This document shows positions 36,421-47,269 of a stretch of 64,000 bases of DNA, one piece after another (the stretch's first letter is position 1; every line of letters begins with the position of its first letter). The stretch spans positions 1 to 64,000 of the forward strand of contig NZ_CP031747.1 of NCBI RefSeq assembly GCF_005311025.1, given 5' to 3'. Position numbers and translations under genes: made by a program. This DNA comes from Alcaligenes faecalis (GTDB lineage Bacteria > Pseudomonadota > Gammaproteobacteria > Burkholderiales > Burkholderiaceae_B). The notes beneath the pieces were generated by a model that made no database searches, was not told the DNA's origin, and was given only the letters and a program-made list of their open reading frames with translations.

Positions 36421-37923
36421 ATGGCTGATCCAATTTTGCTTGCTCAGAATAGCGATACTCCCATTTACCTGTTGCCAGCACTGGCCAATCGGCATGGTTG
36501 TATTACGGGGGCCACCGGGACGGGGAAAACCGTCACCTTGCAGGTACTGGCCGAAGCCTTTTCCCGTCTGGGAACGCCGGTTTTTCTGGCCGACGCCAAA
36601 GGCGACTTGAGCGGGATTTCACAGGCCGCCCAACCCAATCCCAAGTTGCAGGAGCGTCTGCAAAAGCTGGGCCTGCCCGAGCCAGCCTGGGGGGCGAACC
36701 CGGTCACCTTCTGGGATATTTTTGGCGAGCAGGGTCATCCGGTCCGGGCCACGATTTCCGACATGGGGCCTTTGCTGCTGTCCCAGATTCTGGAGTTGAA
36801 CGATACCCAGGAAGGGATTCTCAATATCGTCTTTCGTCTGGCAGACGACGAGGGCCAGTTGATTCTGGACCTGAAGGATTTGCGCGCCGTGCTGCAGGAC
36901 GTATCGGACCGTGCTGCCGAGCTGCGCAATCAGTACGGCAATATCGCGGCAGCCAGTGTGGGGGCAATCCAACGCGCCTTGCTGCGCCTGGAAACGCAGG
37001 GGGCGGATCGCTTCTTTGGTGAGCCAGCGCTGGATGTGATGGACTGGATTCGTACCGACTCGGCCGGGCGCGGCATGATCAATGTGCTGGCAGCCGACAA
37101 GCTGATGCAGTCCCCCCGCTTGTATGCGGTCTTCCTGCTGTGGATGCTGGCCGATCTGTACGAGCGCCTGCCGGAAGTGGGCGATCTGGACAAACCGCGT
37201 CTGGTTTTCTTCTTTGACGAAGCCCACTTATTGTTTACAGGTGCACCAAAGGCCTTGCTGGAAAAAGTCGAGCAGGTTGTGCGTCTGATCCGCTCCAAAG
37301 GTGTGGGTATTTATTTCGTGACACAAAACCCGCTGGATATTCCCGATACCGTTCTGGGTCAGCTGGGTAATCGAGTACAGCACGCCTTGCGCGCCTTTAC
37401 ACCGCGTGATCAGAAAGCCGTCAAGACAGCAGCGCAAACCATGCGCCCCAATCCCGGTCTGGATATTGAAGCGGCCATTACCGAGTTGGGCGTGGGCGAG
37501 GCCCTGGTGTCCATGCTGGATGCCAAGGGGATTCCCACGCCTACCGAGCGTGCCTGGCTGGTGGCTCCGGGTAGCCGCATTGGCCCTGCTACCGATGCGG
37601 AGCGGCAAACGGTACGACAGGCGTCCTTGTTTGGCTTGAAGTACGACCAGGCAATTGACCGCGAATCCGCCTACGAGGTGCTGGCCAAAAAAGCGGCTGA
37701 TGCGGCTGCCAATGGTGCCGCGGGTGCCACGCAGCCGGGAGCGGCGGCAGGCAAGGACGAAGGCCTGATGGGTGTCGTCAATGACTTTCTGTTTGGATCA
37801 ACCGGGCCGCGTGGTGGCAAGAAGGACGGCTTGGTGCAAAGCATGATCAAAACCGAGACCAAACGGGCTGCCACCAAAGTGCTGCGTGGGGTATTGGGTT
37901 CTTTATTTGGAGGGAAACGTTAA
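36421..37923 (+). CDS. yjgR: HerA-like ATPase, DUF853 (YjgR)
   Basis: A 500-residue P-loop ATPase. Walker A is [12 protein letters not shown] (about residues 30-41), Walker [12 protein letters not shown]. It belongs to the DUF853/YjgR group within the HerA/FtsK superfamily; the function is unknown, and no partner nuclease is adjacent. An Ala/Gly-rich linker ([16 protein letters not shown]) precedes a basic C-terminus. One-base overlap with ghrA. Confidence 0.9.
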   Translation: MADPILLAQNSDTPIYLLPALANRHGCITGATGTGKTVTLQVLAEAFSRLGTPVFLADAKGDLSGISQAAQPNPKLQERLQKLGLPEPAWGANPVTFWDIFGEQGHPVRATISDMGPLLLSQILELNDTQEGILNIVFRLADDEGQLILDLKDLRAVLQDVSDRAAELRNQYGNIAAASVGAIQRALLRLETQGADRFFGEPALDVMDWIRTDSAGRGMINVLAADKLMQSPRLYAVFLLWMLADLYERLPEVGDLDKPRLVFFFDEAHLLFTGAPKALLEKVEQVVRLIRSKGVGIYFVTQNPLDIPDTVLGQLGNRVQHALRAFTPRDQKAVKTAAQTMRPNPGLDIEAAITELGVGEALVSMLDAKGIPTPTERAWLVAPGSRIGPATDAERQTVRQASLFGLKYDQAIDRESAYEVLAKKAADAAANGAAGATQPGAAAGKDEGLMGVVNDFLFGSTGPRGGKKDGLVQSMIKTETKRAATKVLRGVLGSLFGGKR

Positions 37924-38861
37924 TGCCCACGCAACTGCCTCATTTAATTGTTGCCACCACAAGGCCATCAGAAACAACACGTTGGGCGGATGAATTCCGC
38001 AAAGCCTATCCCGATTGGAAAGTTGATGAGTTTGTAGCGGGTCAGCCCAGCACCGGGGCGACCTACGCCATCGTCTGGCAGCCGGATGCGGCCTTGTTCA
38101 AGCAAGAACCCCATTTGCGCGCCACCTTCAATCTGGGGGCGGGCGTGGATGCCGTCGCAGGGACCATCCCGGCCGAGATGCCTTTGTACCGCTTGGAAGA
38201 TGCGGGCATGGCCGAGCAAATGGCCGAATATGCCTTGTATGGCGTGCTGCGTGCGGTAGGCCGTTTTCAGCCCTACGAGGAACAGGCGCGTGAAGGAAAG
38301 TGGAAAGCCTACCGCCCGATCGACCGCCGCCAATGGCCAGTCGCTGTGCTGGGGCTGGGCGCGATTGGCAGCAAGATTGCCAAGGTCATCGCCAGTCTGG
38401 GCTATCCCGTACATGGCTGGTCGCGTCGTCTGCACGAAGCGGACTTTCCTTGCTATGCCGGTGAAGAGGGCTTGAAAGAGTGCGTCTCTGCCAGCCGTAT
38501 CCTGGTCAACGCCTTGCCACTGACTCCGCAAACAGAAGGTTTGATCAACCGCGACGTATTGTCGAATTTGCAGCCTGGTGGCTATTTGATCAACGTCGCT
38601 CGCGGTGGCCACTTGGTCGATGCCGATGTGCTGGACGCCCTGAAGAGCGGTCATCTGTCAGGCGCTTTGCTGGATGCCTTTACCCAGGAGCCGTTGCCAG
38701 CCGATCATCCGTATTGGGGTATTCCTTCTGTGATGGTTACGCCTCATATTTCGGGTATCACCGTTCGTGAATTGGCATTGGAGCAAATTGGCTCGCGCAT
38801 CGAGCTTTTGCAGCAAGGCAAGCCTGCGACTGGTCGGGTGAATCACAGTCAGGGCTATTAA
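37923..38861 (+). CDS. ghrA: Glyoxylate/hydroxypyruvate reductase A
   Basis: A 312-residue D-2-hydroxyacid dehydrogenase of the GhrA type. The nucleotide site is VLGLGAIGSKIAKVIASLG; catalytic Arg, Glu and His appear in NVARGGHLVD, the EPLPADHP region and VTPHISG. It reduces glyoxylate to glycolate and hydroxypyruvate to glycerate with NADPH. GGAGGG precedes the ATG, which shares a base with the yjgR stop. Confidence 0.92.
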   Translation: MPTQLPHLIVATTRPSETTRWADEFRKAYPDWKVDEFVAGQPSTGATYAIVWQPDAALFKQEPHLRATFNLGAGVDAVAGTIPAEMPLYRLEDAGMAEQMAEYALYGVLRAVGRFQPYEEQAREGKWKAYRPIDRRQWPVAVLGLGAIGSKIAKVIASLGYPVHGWSRRLHEADFPCYAGEEGLKECVSASRILVNALPLTPQTEGLINRDVLSNLQPGGYLINVARGGHLVDADVLDALKSGHLSGALLDAFTQEPLPADHPYWGIPSVMVTPHISGITVRELALEQIGSRIELLQQGKPATGRVNHSQGY

Positions 38862-38879
38862 TCCTGAACCGATTTGGAC

Positions 38880-38912
38880 TAGCCTGCCGGCACCGTGGAA
38901 GCTGGCAGGCTA
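38880..38912 (+). terminator. Possible terminator hairpin after ghrA
   Basis: A 9-bp stem (TAGCCTGCC and GGCAGGCTA) with a 15-base loop lies 18 bases past the ghrA stop. There is no proper T-run, so termination is uncertain. Confidence 0.45.
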
Positions 38913-38989
38913 ATTGCTGTTTTGTGAACAGAGCAGCGTCTTTTCAGAATAAGGCCGTGGAGGCCATGTAAAACCACAAGGAAAGAGGA

Positions 38990-40060
38990 ATGAGTAAAGT
39001 TCATCGTATTGCCGTGATCGCGGGAGACGGGATCGGCAAGGAAGTCATGCCTGAAGGGCTGCGTATTCTGGAAGTGGCCGCTCGCCGTCACGCCATCAAT
39101 TTTGATTGGAAAGTGCTGGACTGGAGCTCGGACTACTACCAAAAGCACGGCACCATGATGCCTTCGGACTGGAAAGCCCAATTAATGGATACCGAGGCCA
39201 TTTTCTTTGGCGCCATGGGCTGGCCTGATCTGGTTCCCGACCACGTTTCGCTGTGGGAATCTCTGTTCAAGTTCCGTCGTGAATTTGATCAATACATCAA
39301 CTTGCGTCCTGTGCGTTTGATGCCTGGTGTGCGTTCGCCACTGGCAGGTCGTGAGCCCGGTGATATCGATTTCTTTATCGTGCGCGAGAACACCGAAGGT
39401 GAATACTCCAATAGCGGCGGCATCATGTTTGAAGGCACGCAGCGCGAAGTGGTGATTCAGGAAAGTGTCTTTACCCGCACGGGTACGGACCGAGTCTTGA
39501 AGTTCGCTTTTGAACTGGCTAAAAAACGCGGTAAACACGTTACTGCTGCGACCAAGTCCAACGGTATTTCGATTTCCATGCCCTGGTGGGATTCCCGCGT
39601 GGCCGCCATGGGCGAGCAATACCCGGATGTGAAATGGGACAAGTATCACATCGATATTCTGTGTGCACACTTTGTGCAGCACCCGGACTGGTTTGATGTT
39701 GTTGTAGCTTCCAACCTGTTTGGCGATATCTTGTCCGATCTGGGCCCGGCATGTACCGGCACCATCGGCATTGCACCGTCGGCCAACCTGAACCCCGAAC
39801 GCGTATTCCCCTCCTTGTTTGAGCCCGTGCACGGCTCGGCTCCGGATATTTATGGCAAGGGCATTGCCAACCCGGTCGGTCAGATCTGGAGTGGTGCCTT
39901 GATGCTGGATTTCCTGGGTTACCCCCAGGCAGCCGCCGAAGTAGTGCAAGCCATTGAGCAGGTTCTGGCCAATGGCCCACGTACCCCTGATTTGGGTGGT
40001 CAGGCCAGCACAACACAAGTAGGCGAGGCTATCGCCCAAGTGTTGGAAGCGATGGCCTAA
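38990..40060 (+). CDS. Tartrate dehydrogenase/D-malate dehydrogenase
   Basis: A 356-residue member of the isocitrate/isopropylmalate dehydrogenase family. The start IAVIAGDGIGKEVMPEGLR, the DYYQKHGTMMP and RPVRLMPGV blocks, and the late HGSAPDIYGKGIANP segment fit the TtuC/DmlA branch (NAD-dependent oxidation of tartrate or D-malate, Mn/Mg-dependent) rather than LeuB. Good ribosome binding site. It may work with GhrA upstream in hydroxyacid metabolism, but co-transcription is unclear. Confidence 0.9.
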   Translation: MSKVHRIAVIAGDGIGKEVMPEGLRILEVAARRHAINFDWKVLDWSSDYYQKHGTMMPSDWKAQLMDTEAIFFGAMGWPDLVPDHVSLWESLFKFRREFDQYINLRPVRLMPGVRSPLAGREPGDIDFFIVRENTEGEYSNSGGIMFEGTQREVVIQESVFTRTGTDRVLKFAFELAKKRGKHVTAATKSNGISISMPWWDSRVAAMGEQYPDVKWDKYHIDILCAHFVQHPDWFDVVVASNLFGDILSDLGPACTGTIGIAPSANLNPERVFPSLFEPVHGSAPDIYGKGIANPVGQIWSGALMLDFLGYPQAAAEVVQAIEQVLANGPRTPDLGGQASTTQVGEAIAQVLEAMA

Positions 40061-40064
40061 GCCA

Positions 40065-40925
40065 TCAGTTGGACTTGGGTGGGCGCAAGCCTGCCCAAGT
40101 GATGGCTCCAATCATGATGGCGCCACCCAGCAGCGCACGACTGCTGGGGTATTGAGCGAAAAGCAGCGCTGCAAAAGCGATGGCGTAGACAGGTTCCAGG
40201 GCGATCACAATCCCGGCACTGCGAGCATTCAGAACGGTTAGCGCAGAGACCAGCAGGTAGTGCGACAAGGCCGTACAAAACACCCCCAGCAGTGCAATCC
40301 ATACCCAGTCCACCAGCGTGCTGTCGCCCAGCAGCGGTATGGCAAAAGGCCAGCACATCAGGGCGACAAACAGGTTTTCCCACCAGGCCACTTGCTGTGC
40401 CGACAAGTGCTTGGCTGCGCGTCGGTTGATGAGGGTGAACATGGCGAAAGTAAAGCCGGAGGCAATGGCCCAGGCCAGGCCAATGGTGGATTGATCCTGG
40501 AAATCAAAAGAGGGGGTCACCAGCAACAAGCCCACGGTGACCAAGGCCAGAATGATCCACTCCGATACGGTAACGCGCTCGCGCAGTACGGCCCATTCAC
40601 ACAAGGTAATAAAGGCCGGGAAGCTGGCAAAGCCCAAGGTGGCAATGGCCACGCCGCCCACTTTGACGGCCACAAAAAAAGTGGCCCAGTGAATGGCCAG
40701 CATGATGGAGGCCATTAGCAGGGTGCGAAAGTCCGCTGTTTTCATGCCCTGACCCAAACCGCGCCCTTGAGAGCGAATGCTGATAAACAAGGCCAGGACT
40801 GCAAAGCTGGCTCGGCCCGCGGTGATCAGCATGGCGCCGACCTGAATGAGTTCACCAAAAATGCCGGTCAGTCCGAACAGAACGGCGGCCACATGAATGG
40901 CAGCCAGAGCACGTCCATGCGTCAT
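40065..40925 (-). CDS. DMT-superfamily (EamA) transporter
   Basis: A 286-residue inner-membrane protein with ten predicted helices in two EamA halves. The first half includes LFGLTGIFGELIQVGAMLI, the second ASGFTFAMFTLINRR. Members usually export amino acids or metabolites; the substrate is unknown. Convergent with the dehydrogenase gene, with stops only 4 bases apart. Confidence 0.87.
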   Translation of the reverse strand: MTHGRALAAIHVAAVLFGLTGIFGELIQVGAMLITAGRASFAVLALFISIRSQGRGLGQGMKTADFRTLLMASIMLAIHWATFFVAVKVGGVAIATLGFASFPAFITLCEWAVLRERVTVSEWIILALVTVGLLLVTPSFDFQDQSTIGLAWAIASGFTFAMFTLINRRAAKHLSAQQVAWWENLFVALMCWPFAIPLLGDSTLVDWVWIALLGVFCTALSHYLLVSALTVLNARSAGIVIALEPVYAIAFAALLFAQYPSSRALLGGAIMIGAITWAGLRPPKSN

Positions 40926-41073
40926 GGAAAGCGATCCGAGAAAAAAGGAGTCAATTTAGGCTATTCTGGTGTTTTATATCAGCCAGTGATAGGGCTAGTG
41001 GGTCGGGCAGGCAATAAGAGCAAGGCATTATTCTAAGACATTGCTACGGGCCCCTCATCAAAGGAGTAAAACA

Positions 41074-42060
41074 ATGACGCAGACGGTTAAGGCGATACGG
41101 ATTGAGCGTAATGGTGGTCCGGAGGTATTGCAGTGGGCTTCGGTAGAGCTGCCCGCTCCGCAGGAGAAGGAAGTCACCATACGCCAAAAAGCAGTGGGCT
41201 TGAACTTTATCGACATCTATTTCCGTAATGGCCTCTACAGCAATCCCTTGCCGCATGGTTTGGGTTTTGAAGCGTCCGGCATTGTGGAAGCAGTCGGTTC
41301 GGGTGTCACGCATCTGAAAGTGGGTGACCGTGTTGCCTACGGTCAAAGCCCGCTGGGTGCGTATGCCGAGGCTCGTAATGTGCCTGCTGATCGTGTGGTA
41401 CGCATTCCTGATGGCGTCACTTTTGAGCAGGCGGCGGCCATGATGCTCAAAGGTTTGACGTGCTGGTATTTGCTGCGCCAGACCTATCGCGTGCATGAAG
41501 GCCAGACGATTCTGTTTCATGCCGCTGCGGGTGGCGTGGGCTTGTACGCCTGCCAATGGGCACGTGCTTTGGGCGTGAAATTGATCGGTACGGTGTCCAG
41601 TCCCGAGAAAGCCGCTTTGGCGAAAGAGAACGGTGCGTGGGAAGTGATTGATTACTCCCACGAAGACGTGGTGCAGCGCGTGCTGGAACTGACCAATGGC
41701 CAGAAAGTACCTGTCGTATATGACGGCGTGGGCAAGGATACCTGGGAGCGCTCGCTGGATTGCTTGCAGCCGCGTGGCCTGATGGTCAGCTTTGGCAATG
41801 CCTCCGGCCCGGTAACCGGTGTGAATCTGGCGACGCTGGCATCGAAGGGTTCCTTGTATGTGACCCGTCCTGTGCTGGGGGCTTATGTGCCTACACAGGA
41901 AACCATGCAAGATGCCGCTGACGAAATGTTCGAGCTGGTGCTGCAAGGCAAGATCAAGCCGCTGATCGGTCAGCGTTTCCCGCTGGATCAGGTTGCCAAG
42001 GCCCATGAGGAATTGGCAGGGCGTCGTACCACGGGCTCGACGGTGTTGACGCTGGATTAA
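41074..42060 (+). CDS. NADPH:quinone oxidoreductase, zinc-independent MDR type
   Basis: A 328-residue medium-chain reductase of the QorA type, lacking the zinc ligands of alcohol dehydrogenases. The nucleotide motif is HAAAGGVGLYACQWARALG (about residue 145). It reduces quinones with NADPH, usually by one electron. The ATG giving MTQTVKAIRIER follows AAGGAG at a good distance, so the longer upstream frame was not used. Downstream terminator shared with fbp. Confidence 0.92.
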   Translation: MTQTVKAIRIERNGGPEVLQWASVELPAPQEKEVTIRQKAVGLNFIDIYFRNGLYSNPLPHGLGFEASGIVEAVGSGVTHLKVGDRVAYGQSPLGAYAEARNVPADRVVRIPDGVTFEQAAAMMLKGLTCWYLLRQTYRVHEGQTILFHAAAGGVGLYACQWARALGVKLIGTVSSPEKAALAKENGAWEVIDYSHEDVVQRVLELTNGQKVPVVYDGVGKDTWERSLDCLQPRGLMVSFGNASGPVTGVNLATLASKGSLYVTRPVLGAYVPTQETMQDAADEMFELVLQGKIKPLIGQRFPLDQVAKAHEELAGRRTTGSTVLTLD

Positions 42061-42242
42061 GGCGGATTATCGGGTAAGAAGGGGGATGAACAGCTAGCCC
42101 TTGCTCAGCGCTGCGCTTGATATAACAGGTGTAAGTCAGGCATCCACTCTTCTGGCGTTGCTTGTTTTTCCTGATGTCCCGATTTGTATGTCAGGTATTT
42201 TGAAAGCCCGATAAGCACGCAGCCCCAATAGTTCTACTTATA

Positions 42243-42273
42243 AAAAATGGCCTCCTTAGCGGAGGCCATTTTT
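42243..42273. terminator. Bidirectional terminator between qor and fbp
   Basis: A 13-bp perfect inverted repeat (AAAAATGGCCTCC and GGAGGCCATTTTT) with a 5-base loop lies between two converging genes and has A/T runs in its own arms. Confidence 0.92.
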
Positions 42274-42314
42274 ATTTAGCAGTGCGGCAGCCGCTGAGAT
42301 TCAGCGGACAGGAA

Positions 42315-43340
42315 TCAGCCTTGCTCGTGGTACTGACGCACGCGCTCGACTTCATTGCGCGAACCCAGAATCACGCCAATGCGCTGGTGCAGCTCGGTAG
42401 GTTGCACGTCCAGAATACGCTGTGTACCGTCAATCGACATGCCACCGGCCTGCTCGACCAGGAAGCTCATGGGGTTGGCTTCGTACATCAAACGCAGCTT
42501 GCCCTTGCGACCGGAGGCACGGGCATCGCGCGGGTACATGAAGATACCGCCACGGGTCAGGATGCGGTGTACATCGGCCACCATGGAGGCGATCCAGCGC
42601 ATATTGTAGTTTTTGCCCAGTGGGCCGTCCGGGCCAGCCAGGCAGTCGTCGATATAGCGTTTTACCGGGGCTTCCCAGTGACGCATATTGGACATATTGA
42701 TGGCGAACTCGGAGGTGTCCTCGGGGATGGTGATGCGCTCGGTGGTCAGCACCCAGGAGCCCATTTCCTTGTCCAGAGTGAAGGCGGCGACGCCGTCACC
42801 GACAGTCAGGACCAGCATGGTTTGCGGGCCGTAAATGGCATAGCCGGCGGCAACCTGACGCACGCCGGGTTGCAGGAAGTCTTGCTCTTCGATGACGCGA
42901 TCACGTGCTTCAGGTGGGACGCTCAGGACCGAGAAGATCGTGCCGATGGACACGTTCACGTCAATATTGGACGAGCCATCCAGCGGATCGAACAAGAGCA
43001 GGTTTTCGCCCTTGGGGTAGTAATCGGGAATGCGGTGCAGGGTATCCATTTCCTCGGAGGCCATGGCCGCCAGGTTACCGCCCCATTCATTGGCTTCCAG
43101 CAAAATTTCGTTGGACAGCACATCCAGCTTTTTCTGAACTTCGCCCTGGACATTCTCGGAGTCCAGAGAACCCAGAACGCCGCCCAGCGCTCCTTTGCTG
43201 ACGGCATGGCCAATGGCCTTGCATGCGCGAGCCACTGTTTCCAGCAGCAGGCGCACGTCGGCGGTGACCGTTTTCTTCTGGCGCTGTTGCTCCACCAGAT
43301 ACTGAGTAAGGTTTTTCTTCAAGACAGACTCCGAGGTCAA
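42315..43340 (-). CDS. fbp: Fructose-1,6-bisphosphatase class 1
   Basis: A 341-residue gluconeogenic enzyme. The metal/phosphate motif [18 protein letters not shown] is intact. No ATG or GTG fits the expected N-terminus; the first start is a TTG overlapping the pepN stop by four bases (TTGA). A second TTG six codons later (giving MKKNLTQYL, preceded by GGAG) matches relatives slightly better. Either way fbp is translated from TTG, coupled to pepN. Confidence 0.95.
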   Translation of the reverse strand: MTSESVLKKNLTQYLVEQQRQKKTVTADVRLLLETVARACKAIGHAVSKGALGGVLGSLDSENVQGEVQKKLDVLSNEILLEANEWGGNLAAMASEEMDTLHRIPDYYPKGENLLLFDPLDGSSNIDVNVSIGTIFSVLSVPPEARDRVIEEQDFLQPGVRQVAAGYAIYGPQTMLVLTVGDGVAAFTLDKEMGSWVLTTERITIPEDTSEFAINMSNMRHWEAPVKRYIDDCLAGPDGPLGKNYNMRWIASMVADVHRILTRGGIFMYPRDARASGRKGKLRLMYEANPMSFLVEQAGGMSIDGTQRILDVQPTELHQRIGVILGSRNEVERVRQYHEQG

Positions 43341-46015
43341 AGAGTTAATGCTTTATGTACGATTTCGGCCACATTGCCCGACAGGCCAGGTTCGGCCTGA
43401 ATACGCTCCAGCGCTGCCTTGAGCAGGTCGCGGGCTTCGGGTTCAAAGCGGGCCCAGTTATCAAACACACGGGCCAGACGGGCAGAGATTTCCGGGTTGA
43501 GCTTGTCCAGGGCAATGACTTGCTCAGCCCAGAAGGCATAGCCTTCCGGCGTGTGTACAGCCTGCATATTATTCATGCAGAACTGGAAAATCAGAGAGCG
43601 GGCGCGGTTGGGATTGCGCATCGAGAAAGCGGGATGCAGCATCAGGGCGCGCACCTGGGCAACTTGCGTGCTGGGGGCGGTGGCCTGCAAGCTGAACCAG
43701 CGGTCCAGCACCAGAGGATTGTCCTGCCAGCGCTGGAAAAAGTCATCCAGGCCGTCTTGACGATCCTCTTGGTCACCGTAATTCACCAGAGCGCTCAAGG
43801 CACCCATGCGATCAGTCATATTCGTGGCCTGATCGTATTGATTGCGTGCCAACTGCGGGCCGGTATTCACACCGGCAACCAGCAGGTAATTCAGGGCCAG
43901 ATTGCGCAAGGAGCGCTGGCCAGCCTGCAAGGCGTCGGGGCTGTACGGGGCTTGCTCCAGGCTCAGGTACTGATACAGTTCCTGCCAGTAGGGAGTCAGG
44001 GCCAGGCCCAGCTCACGTTGCAGCTGACGACGGGCCTGAACCACGGCGCGCGGGGTCATGGGCTTGGTTTGTTCCAGCAATTCGCGCTCGCTGGGCAGGG
44101 ACAGGATGCGCGCCTTGTAAGCAGGGCTCAAGGCCGGGTCTTGGACCAGCGCATGCCAGGTTTGCACCACGGTCGCCAATTGTGCGGCCGACGGTGTGCG
44201 TCCCGATGCCGAGGACAAGATCAGACGGGTCGCTAGCAGTTGAGCCGCTTCCCAACGTGCAAATGGATCCGCGTCGTGACGGGCCAGCAAGGCCAGCTCG
44301 GAATCCGGACGGTAGTAGTCCACCCGCACAGGCGCAGAGAAATTGCGCAACAAGGATAGGACGGGCGCCTCAGGAATCTGCGTGAAGGTCCAGCTTTGTT
44401 CGGCTTGCGTGAAATCCAGTACCAGCGTATCGCCTTGCTGACCATCCAGGTGCAGGGTCAGTGGTGCGCCTTGCTGATCCAGCATGCCCAAGGCAAAGGG
44501 GATGTGCAAAGGTGGCTTGGGTGTGGATTTGTTTTCGATCCCGGCGGGCGCATTGCTTTGACGCAGGGTCAGCGTAGCGGTTTGAGTGGCAGGGTCGTGC
44601 TGCAGGCTGACCTGAACGCGTGGCGTTCCCGCTTGCTGATACCAGCGGCGGAACTGTTCCAGGCTTTGGCCGGGTTTGACCTGGCGATACACGCTGTCCA
44701 TGCTGTCCACGAAATCGTCGCAAGTGACTGCCTGGCCGTCATGGCGCTTGAAGTACTCACGAATACCAGCCTGGAAGTTTTCTTCACCCAGCAAGGTGTG
44801 CTGCATGCGAATGACTTCCGCACCTTTCTCGTAAATTGTGGCGGTGTAAAAGTTGCTGATTTCCTGATAGCTCTCGGGGCGGATGGGGTGAGCCATTGGG
44901 CCGGCATCTTCAGGGAACTGGGCCGCGCGCAGGACGCTGACATCATCAATGCGTTTGACGGCGCGGGCGCTGGCGGCTTGAGCGCCGTCCAGCCCTTGAG
45001 CCAGCATGTCGGCCGAAAACTCCTGATCGCGGAAAACCGTCAGACCTTCTTTCAGGGATAGCTGGAACCAGTCGCGGCAAGTGACGCGGTTGCCGGTCCA
45101 GTTATGGAAGTACTCATGGCCAATAACTGCTTCCACGGCGTGAAAGGACGCATCGGTAGTGCTTTGTGCATCGGCCAGCACGTAGGCGGCATTAAAGATG
45201 TTCAGGCCCTTGTTTTCCATCGCGCCCATATTGAAGTCGCGAGCGGCCACAATCATGAAGCGGTCCAGATCCAGTTCCAGCCCAAAACGTTGTTCATCCC
45301 AGCGTACCGAATGTTCCAGGCATTCCATGGCCCATTCTGTTTTATCGCCGTCACCACGATCGCAATAAACCTGCAATAGGGCAGGCTGGCCATTGGCTTT
45401 TTTGATTTCGCGTTCGCGCACATCAAAGTCGCCAGCAACCAGTGCAAATAAATAAGAAGGCTTTGGAAATGGGTCTTCCCAAATGGCCTGGCTGCGTCCA
45501 TCGTCCAGCGTAGTGCTTTCCAGCAAATTGCCGTTGGACAGCAGATAAGGGTAGAGCTTGGCATCGCCGCGCAGGACCACTTCATAACGGGACATCACAT
45601 CAGGACGGTCCGGGAAGAAGGTAATACGACGAAAGCCCTGGGCTTCACATTGGGTAAACAGGTTCTGGCCCGAGACATACAAGCCCATCAGCATGGTGTT
45701 GTCTTGGGGGCGGCAACGGCTCACCAGCACCAGATCACATTCTGCGGTCTGGGGCGCGAGCGTCAGGCCCTGTTCATCAAGCTGGTAATCCTGGGCGGTC
45801 AGGGCGACCCCGTTGAGGCTGACTTCAAGCAGTTCAATGTCTTCGCCGTCCAGTACCAGGGGGCGGATCTGGCCGTCCCGGCTGCTGGCTCGAAAAGCCA
45901 GACGAACCAAGGTTTGCTCGGCCGCCAAATCAAATTCCAGCCGTACCTTATCTATTTGATAAGGGTAGGGCTGGTAATCGTGGCGGGAGATCGTAGGTAA
46001 GGTGTCTGTGCGCAT
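43337..46015 (-). CDS. pepN: Aminopeptidase N
   Basis: An 892-residue M1-family zinc aminopeptidase. The substrate motif GAMENKGLN and the zinc site [10 protein letters not shown], followed by the downstream Glu in LKEGLTV, are intact, and the C-terminal helical domain of PepN is full length. The ATG at 46015 is preferred because AGGA lies 6 bases before it; an in-frame TTG 18 bases upstream has no site. Operon with fbp. Confidence 0.96.
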   Translation of the reverse strand: MRTDTLPTISRHDYQPYPYQIDKVRLEFDLAAEQTLVRLAFRASSRDGQIRPLVLDGEDIELLEVSLNGVALTAQDYQLDEQGLTLAPQTAECDLVLVSRCRPQDNTMLMGLYVSGQNLFTQCEAQGFRRITFFPDRPDVMSRYEVVLRGDAKLYPYLLSNGNLLESTTLDDGRSQAIWEDPFPKPSYLFALVAGDFDVREREIKKANGQPALLQVYCDRGDGDKTEWAMECLEHSVRWDEQRFGLELDLDRFMIVAARDFNMGAMENKGLNIFNAAYVLADAQSTTDASFHAVEAVIGHEYFHNWTGNRVTCRDWFQLSLKEGLTVFRDQEFSADMLAQGLDGAQAASARAVKRIDDVSVLRAAQFPEDAGPMAHPIRPESYQEISNFYTATIYEKGAEVIRMQHTLLGEENFQAGIREYFKRHDGQAVTCDDFVDSMDSVYRQVKPGQSLEQFRRWYQQAGTPRVQVSLQHDPATQTATLTLRQSNAPAGIENKSTPKPPLHIPFALGMLDQQGAPLTLHLDGQQGDTLVLDFTQAEQSWTFTQIPEAPVLSLLRNFSAPVRVDYYRPDSELALLARHDADPFARWEAAQLLATRLILSSASGRTPSAAQLATVVQTWHALVQDPALSPAYKARILSLPSERELLEQTKPMTPRAVVQARRQLQRELGLALTPYWQELYQYLSLEQAPYSPDALQAGQRSLRNLALNYLLVAGVNTGPQLARNQYDQATNMTDRMGALSALVNYGDQEDRQDGLDDFFQRWQDNPLVLDRWFSLQATAPSTQVAQVRALMLHPAFSMRNPNRARSLIFQFCMNNMQAVHTPEGYAFWAEQVIALDKLNPEISARLARVFDNWARFEPEARDLLKAALERIQAEPGLSGNVAEIVHKALTL

Positions 46016-46178
46016 GTGATCCTGGTCCGACAATCGAAAAAGATGGTCTATTGTAATGTTGTTTGAACGCCCACACTGGACGCCGGAAACAGGCAGTAAA
46101 CTAATTGTTCGTCGGCGCTACGGCGCTGCCATTAATCGGGCTTGAACGTGCAAGCGAAAAACAAGCAAGGGTGAAACT

Positions 46179-46826
46179 ATGACGTTATTTTCTGAAGGGT
46201 TTTCCTGGCGCGCCCTACGCCTGATGAGCCTGGTATTGGCGGTTTTGACCACGGCTTGCGCTGCGCCTAGCTGGTCCGCCAAATTGACGCGTTATCAGCA
46301 ATGGCCCACGGCGACCAGTGGCGATACCTATTACATCAAGTCCTCGCCGGACAAAAGCAGTAGTCTGCAATACCAGTCTTTTGCAGATTCTGTACGGGCT
46401 TCTATTGGTGTGACCGGACTGGTGCAAGCAGCGGATCTGAAGTCTGCGCGTTTTGTGGTGCAAATGGATTATGGCAATCCACAAGAACAAAGCTGGGTGC
46501 CTCAATTTGCAGATAGTTTTTATGGTCCATCGGCGTGGGGAATCGGGCGCGGCTATTATGCGCCAAATGATGGTTGGGGCGGAGGTTTCTTTTATTCTCC
46601 GAATGTAGTGAATGTTCCTGTCACTGTGTATAAAAATTATCTAAATGTAATCATTACAGATAATCAAAACTCGGGCGCAGAAGTGTATCGCGCCACCGCC
46701 GTGTCTTATAGCCATTCCGACAACCTGGACCAGCAGATGCCGTTTTTGTCCCAGGCCATATTTGATGGTTTCCCGGGTAATAATGGACAAGTGATTGATA
46801 TCCGATATCCATTAGCTCGGGATTGA
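46179..46826 (+). CDS. DUF4136 family lipoprotein
   Basis: A 215-residue probable lipoprotein. A hydrophobic signal (about residues 10-26) ends in LTTAC with Cys27 as lipidation site. The rest matches the DUF4136 layout, with aromatic- and Gly-rich loops (RGYYAPNDGWGGGFFYSPN) and strands. Function unknown; it would sit at a membrane facing the periplasm. Single gene, divergent from pepN. Confidence 0.8.
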   Translation: MTLFSEGFSWRALRLMSLVLAVLTTACAAPSWSAKLTRYQQWPTATSGDTYYIKSSPDKSSSLQYQSFADSVRASIGVTGLVQAADLKSARFVVQMDYGNPQEQSWVPQFADSFYGPSAWGIGRGYYAPNDGWGGGFFYSPNVVNVPVTVYKNYLNVIITDNQNSGAEVYRATAVSYSHSDNLDQQMPFLSQAIFDGFPGNNGQVIDIRYPLARD

Positions 46827-46869
46827 GTCGCCAGAACCCCGGCATTATGTAGGGGATTTATATCAATAA

Positions 46870-46905
46870 GAAAGGGACCGCTTTTTCAAGCGGTCCCTTT
46901 CTTTT
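46870..46905. terminator. Bidirectional terminator between the DUF4136 and H-NS-like genes
   Basis: A 14-bp perfect stem (GAAAGGGACCGCTT and AAGCGGTCCCTTTC) with loop TTTC is followed by TTTTG on the plus strand, between converging genes. Confidence 0.9.
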
Positions 46906-46921
46906 GTTTGGTTCCCAAAAC

Positions 46922-47269
46922 TTATTTGATAAGGAACTCTTCACGGCTGCGACCATTGGCTTCAGCATCGATAATCCAGCGTGGTGGGCGGCCACGGCCC
47001 GTCCAGGTGTCCTGGGTGCCGGGGTGGCGGTATTTTGGAGGCAGGCTGGTTTTAGGGCCGTTGGAACCAGCACCAGCGCCGCGGCGGGCGGAATTTTCCA
47101 GCGCTTCAGCGACTTCTTCAATCGTGATCTCGTTATCTTGCATGGACTTGACGATAGACGCGATGACAGGACGACGCTGTTTGACTCGAAGGGATTTCAT
47201 CTGCTTTTGCAGACGCAGAATCTCTTTTTCTATCTTTTGCTTCGCGGAGCTGTAAGTTTCGACTGACAT
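46922..47269 (-). CDS. H-NS-family nucleoid-associated protein
   Basis: A 115-residue protein with an N-terminal coiled coil (about residues 5-45, QKIEKEILRLQKQMKSLR) for oligomerisation and the C-terminal AT-hook-like motif TWTGRGRPPRWI of H-NS proteins. These bind AT-rich DNA and silence it. The ATG giving MSVETYSS is preferred because AGGAA precedes it; another ATG is 18 bases upstream. Its own upstream region is strikingly AT-rich, which would suit autoregulation. Confidence 0.9.
   Translation of the reverse strand: MSVETYSSAKQKIEKEILRLQKQMKSLRVKQRRPVIASIVKSMQDNEITIEEVAEALENSARRGAGAGSNGPKTSLPPKYRHPGTQDTWTGRGRPPRWIIDAEANGRSREEFLIK

Noticed and set aside
36421-37923. HerA-like ATPase as part of a defence system
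   Set aside because: It belongs to the housekeeping-like YjgR/DUF853 group, with no SIR2, NurA, DUF4297 or other effector gene beside it.
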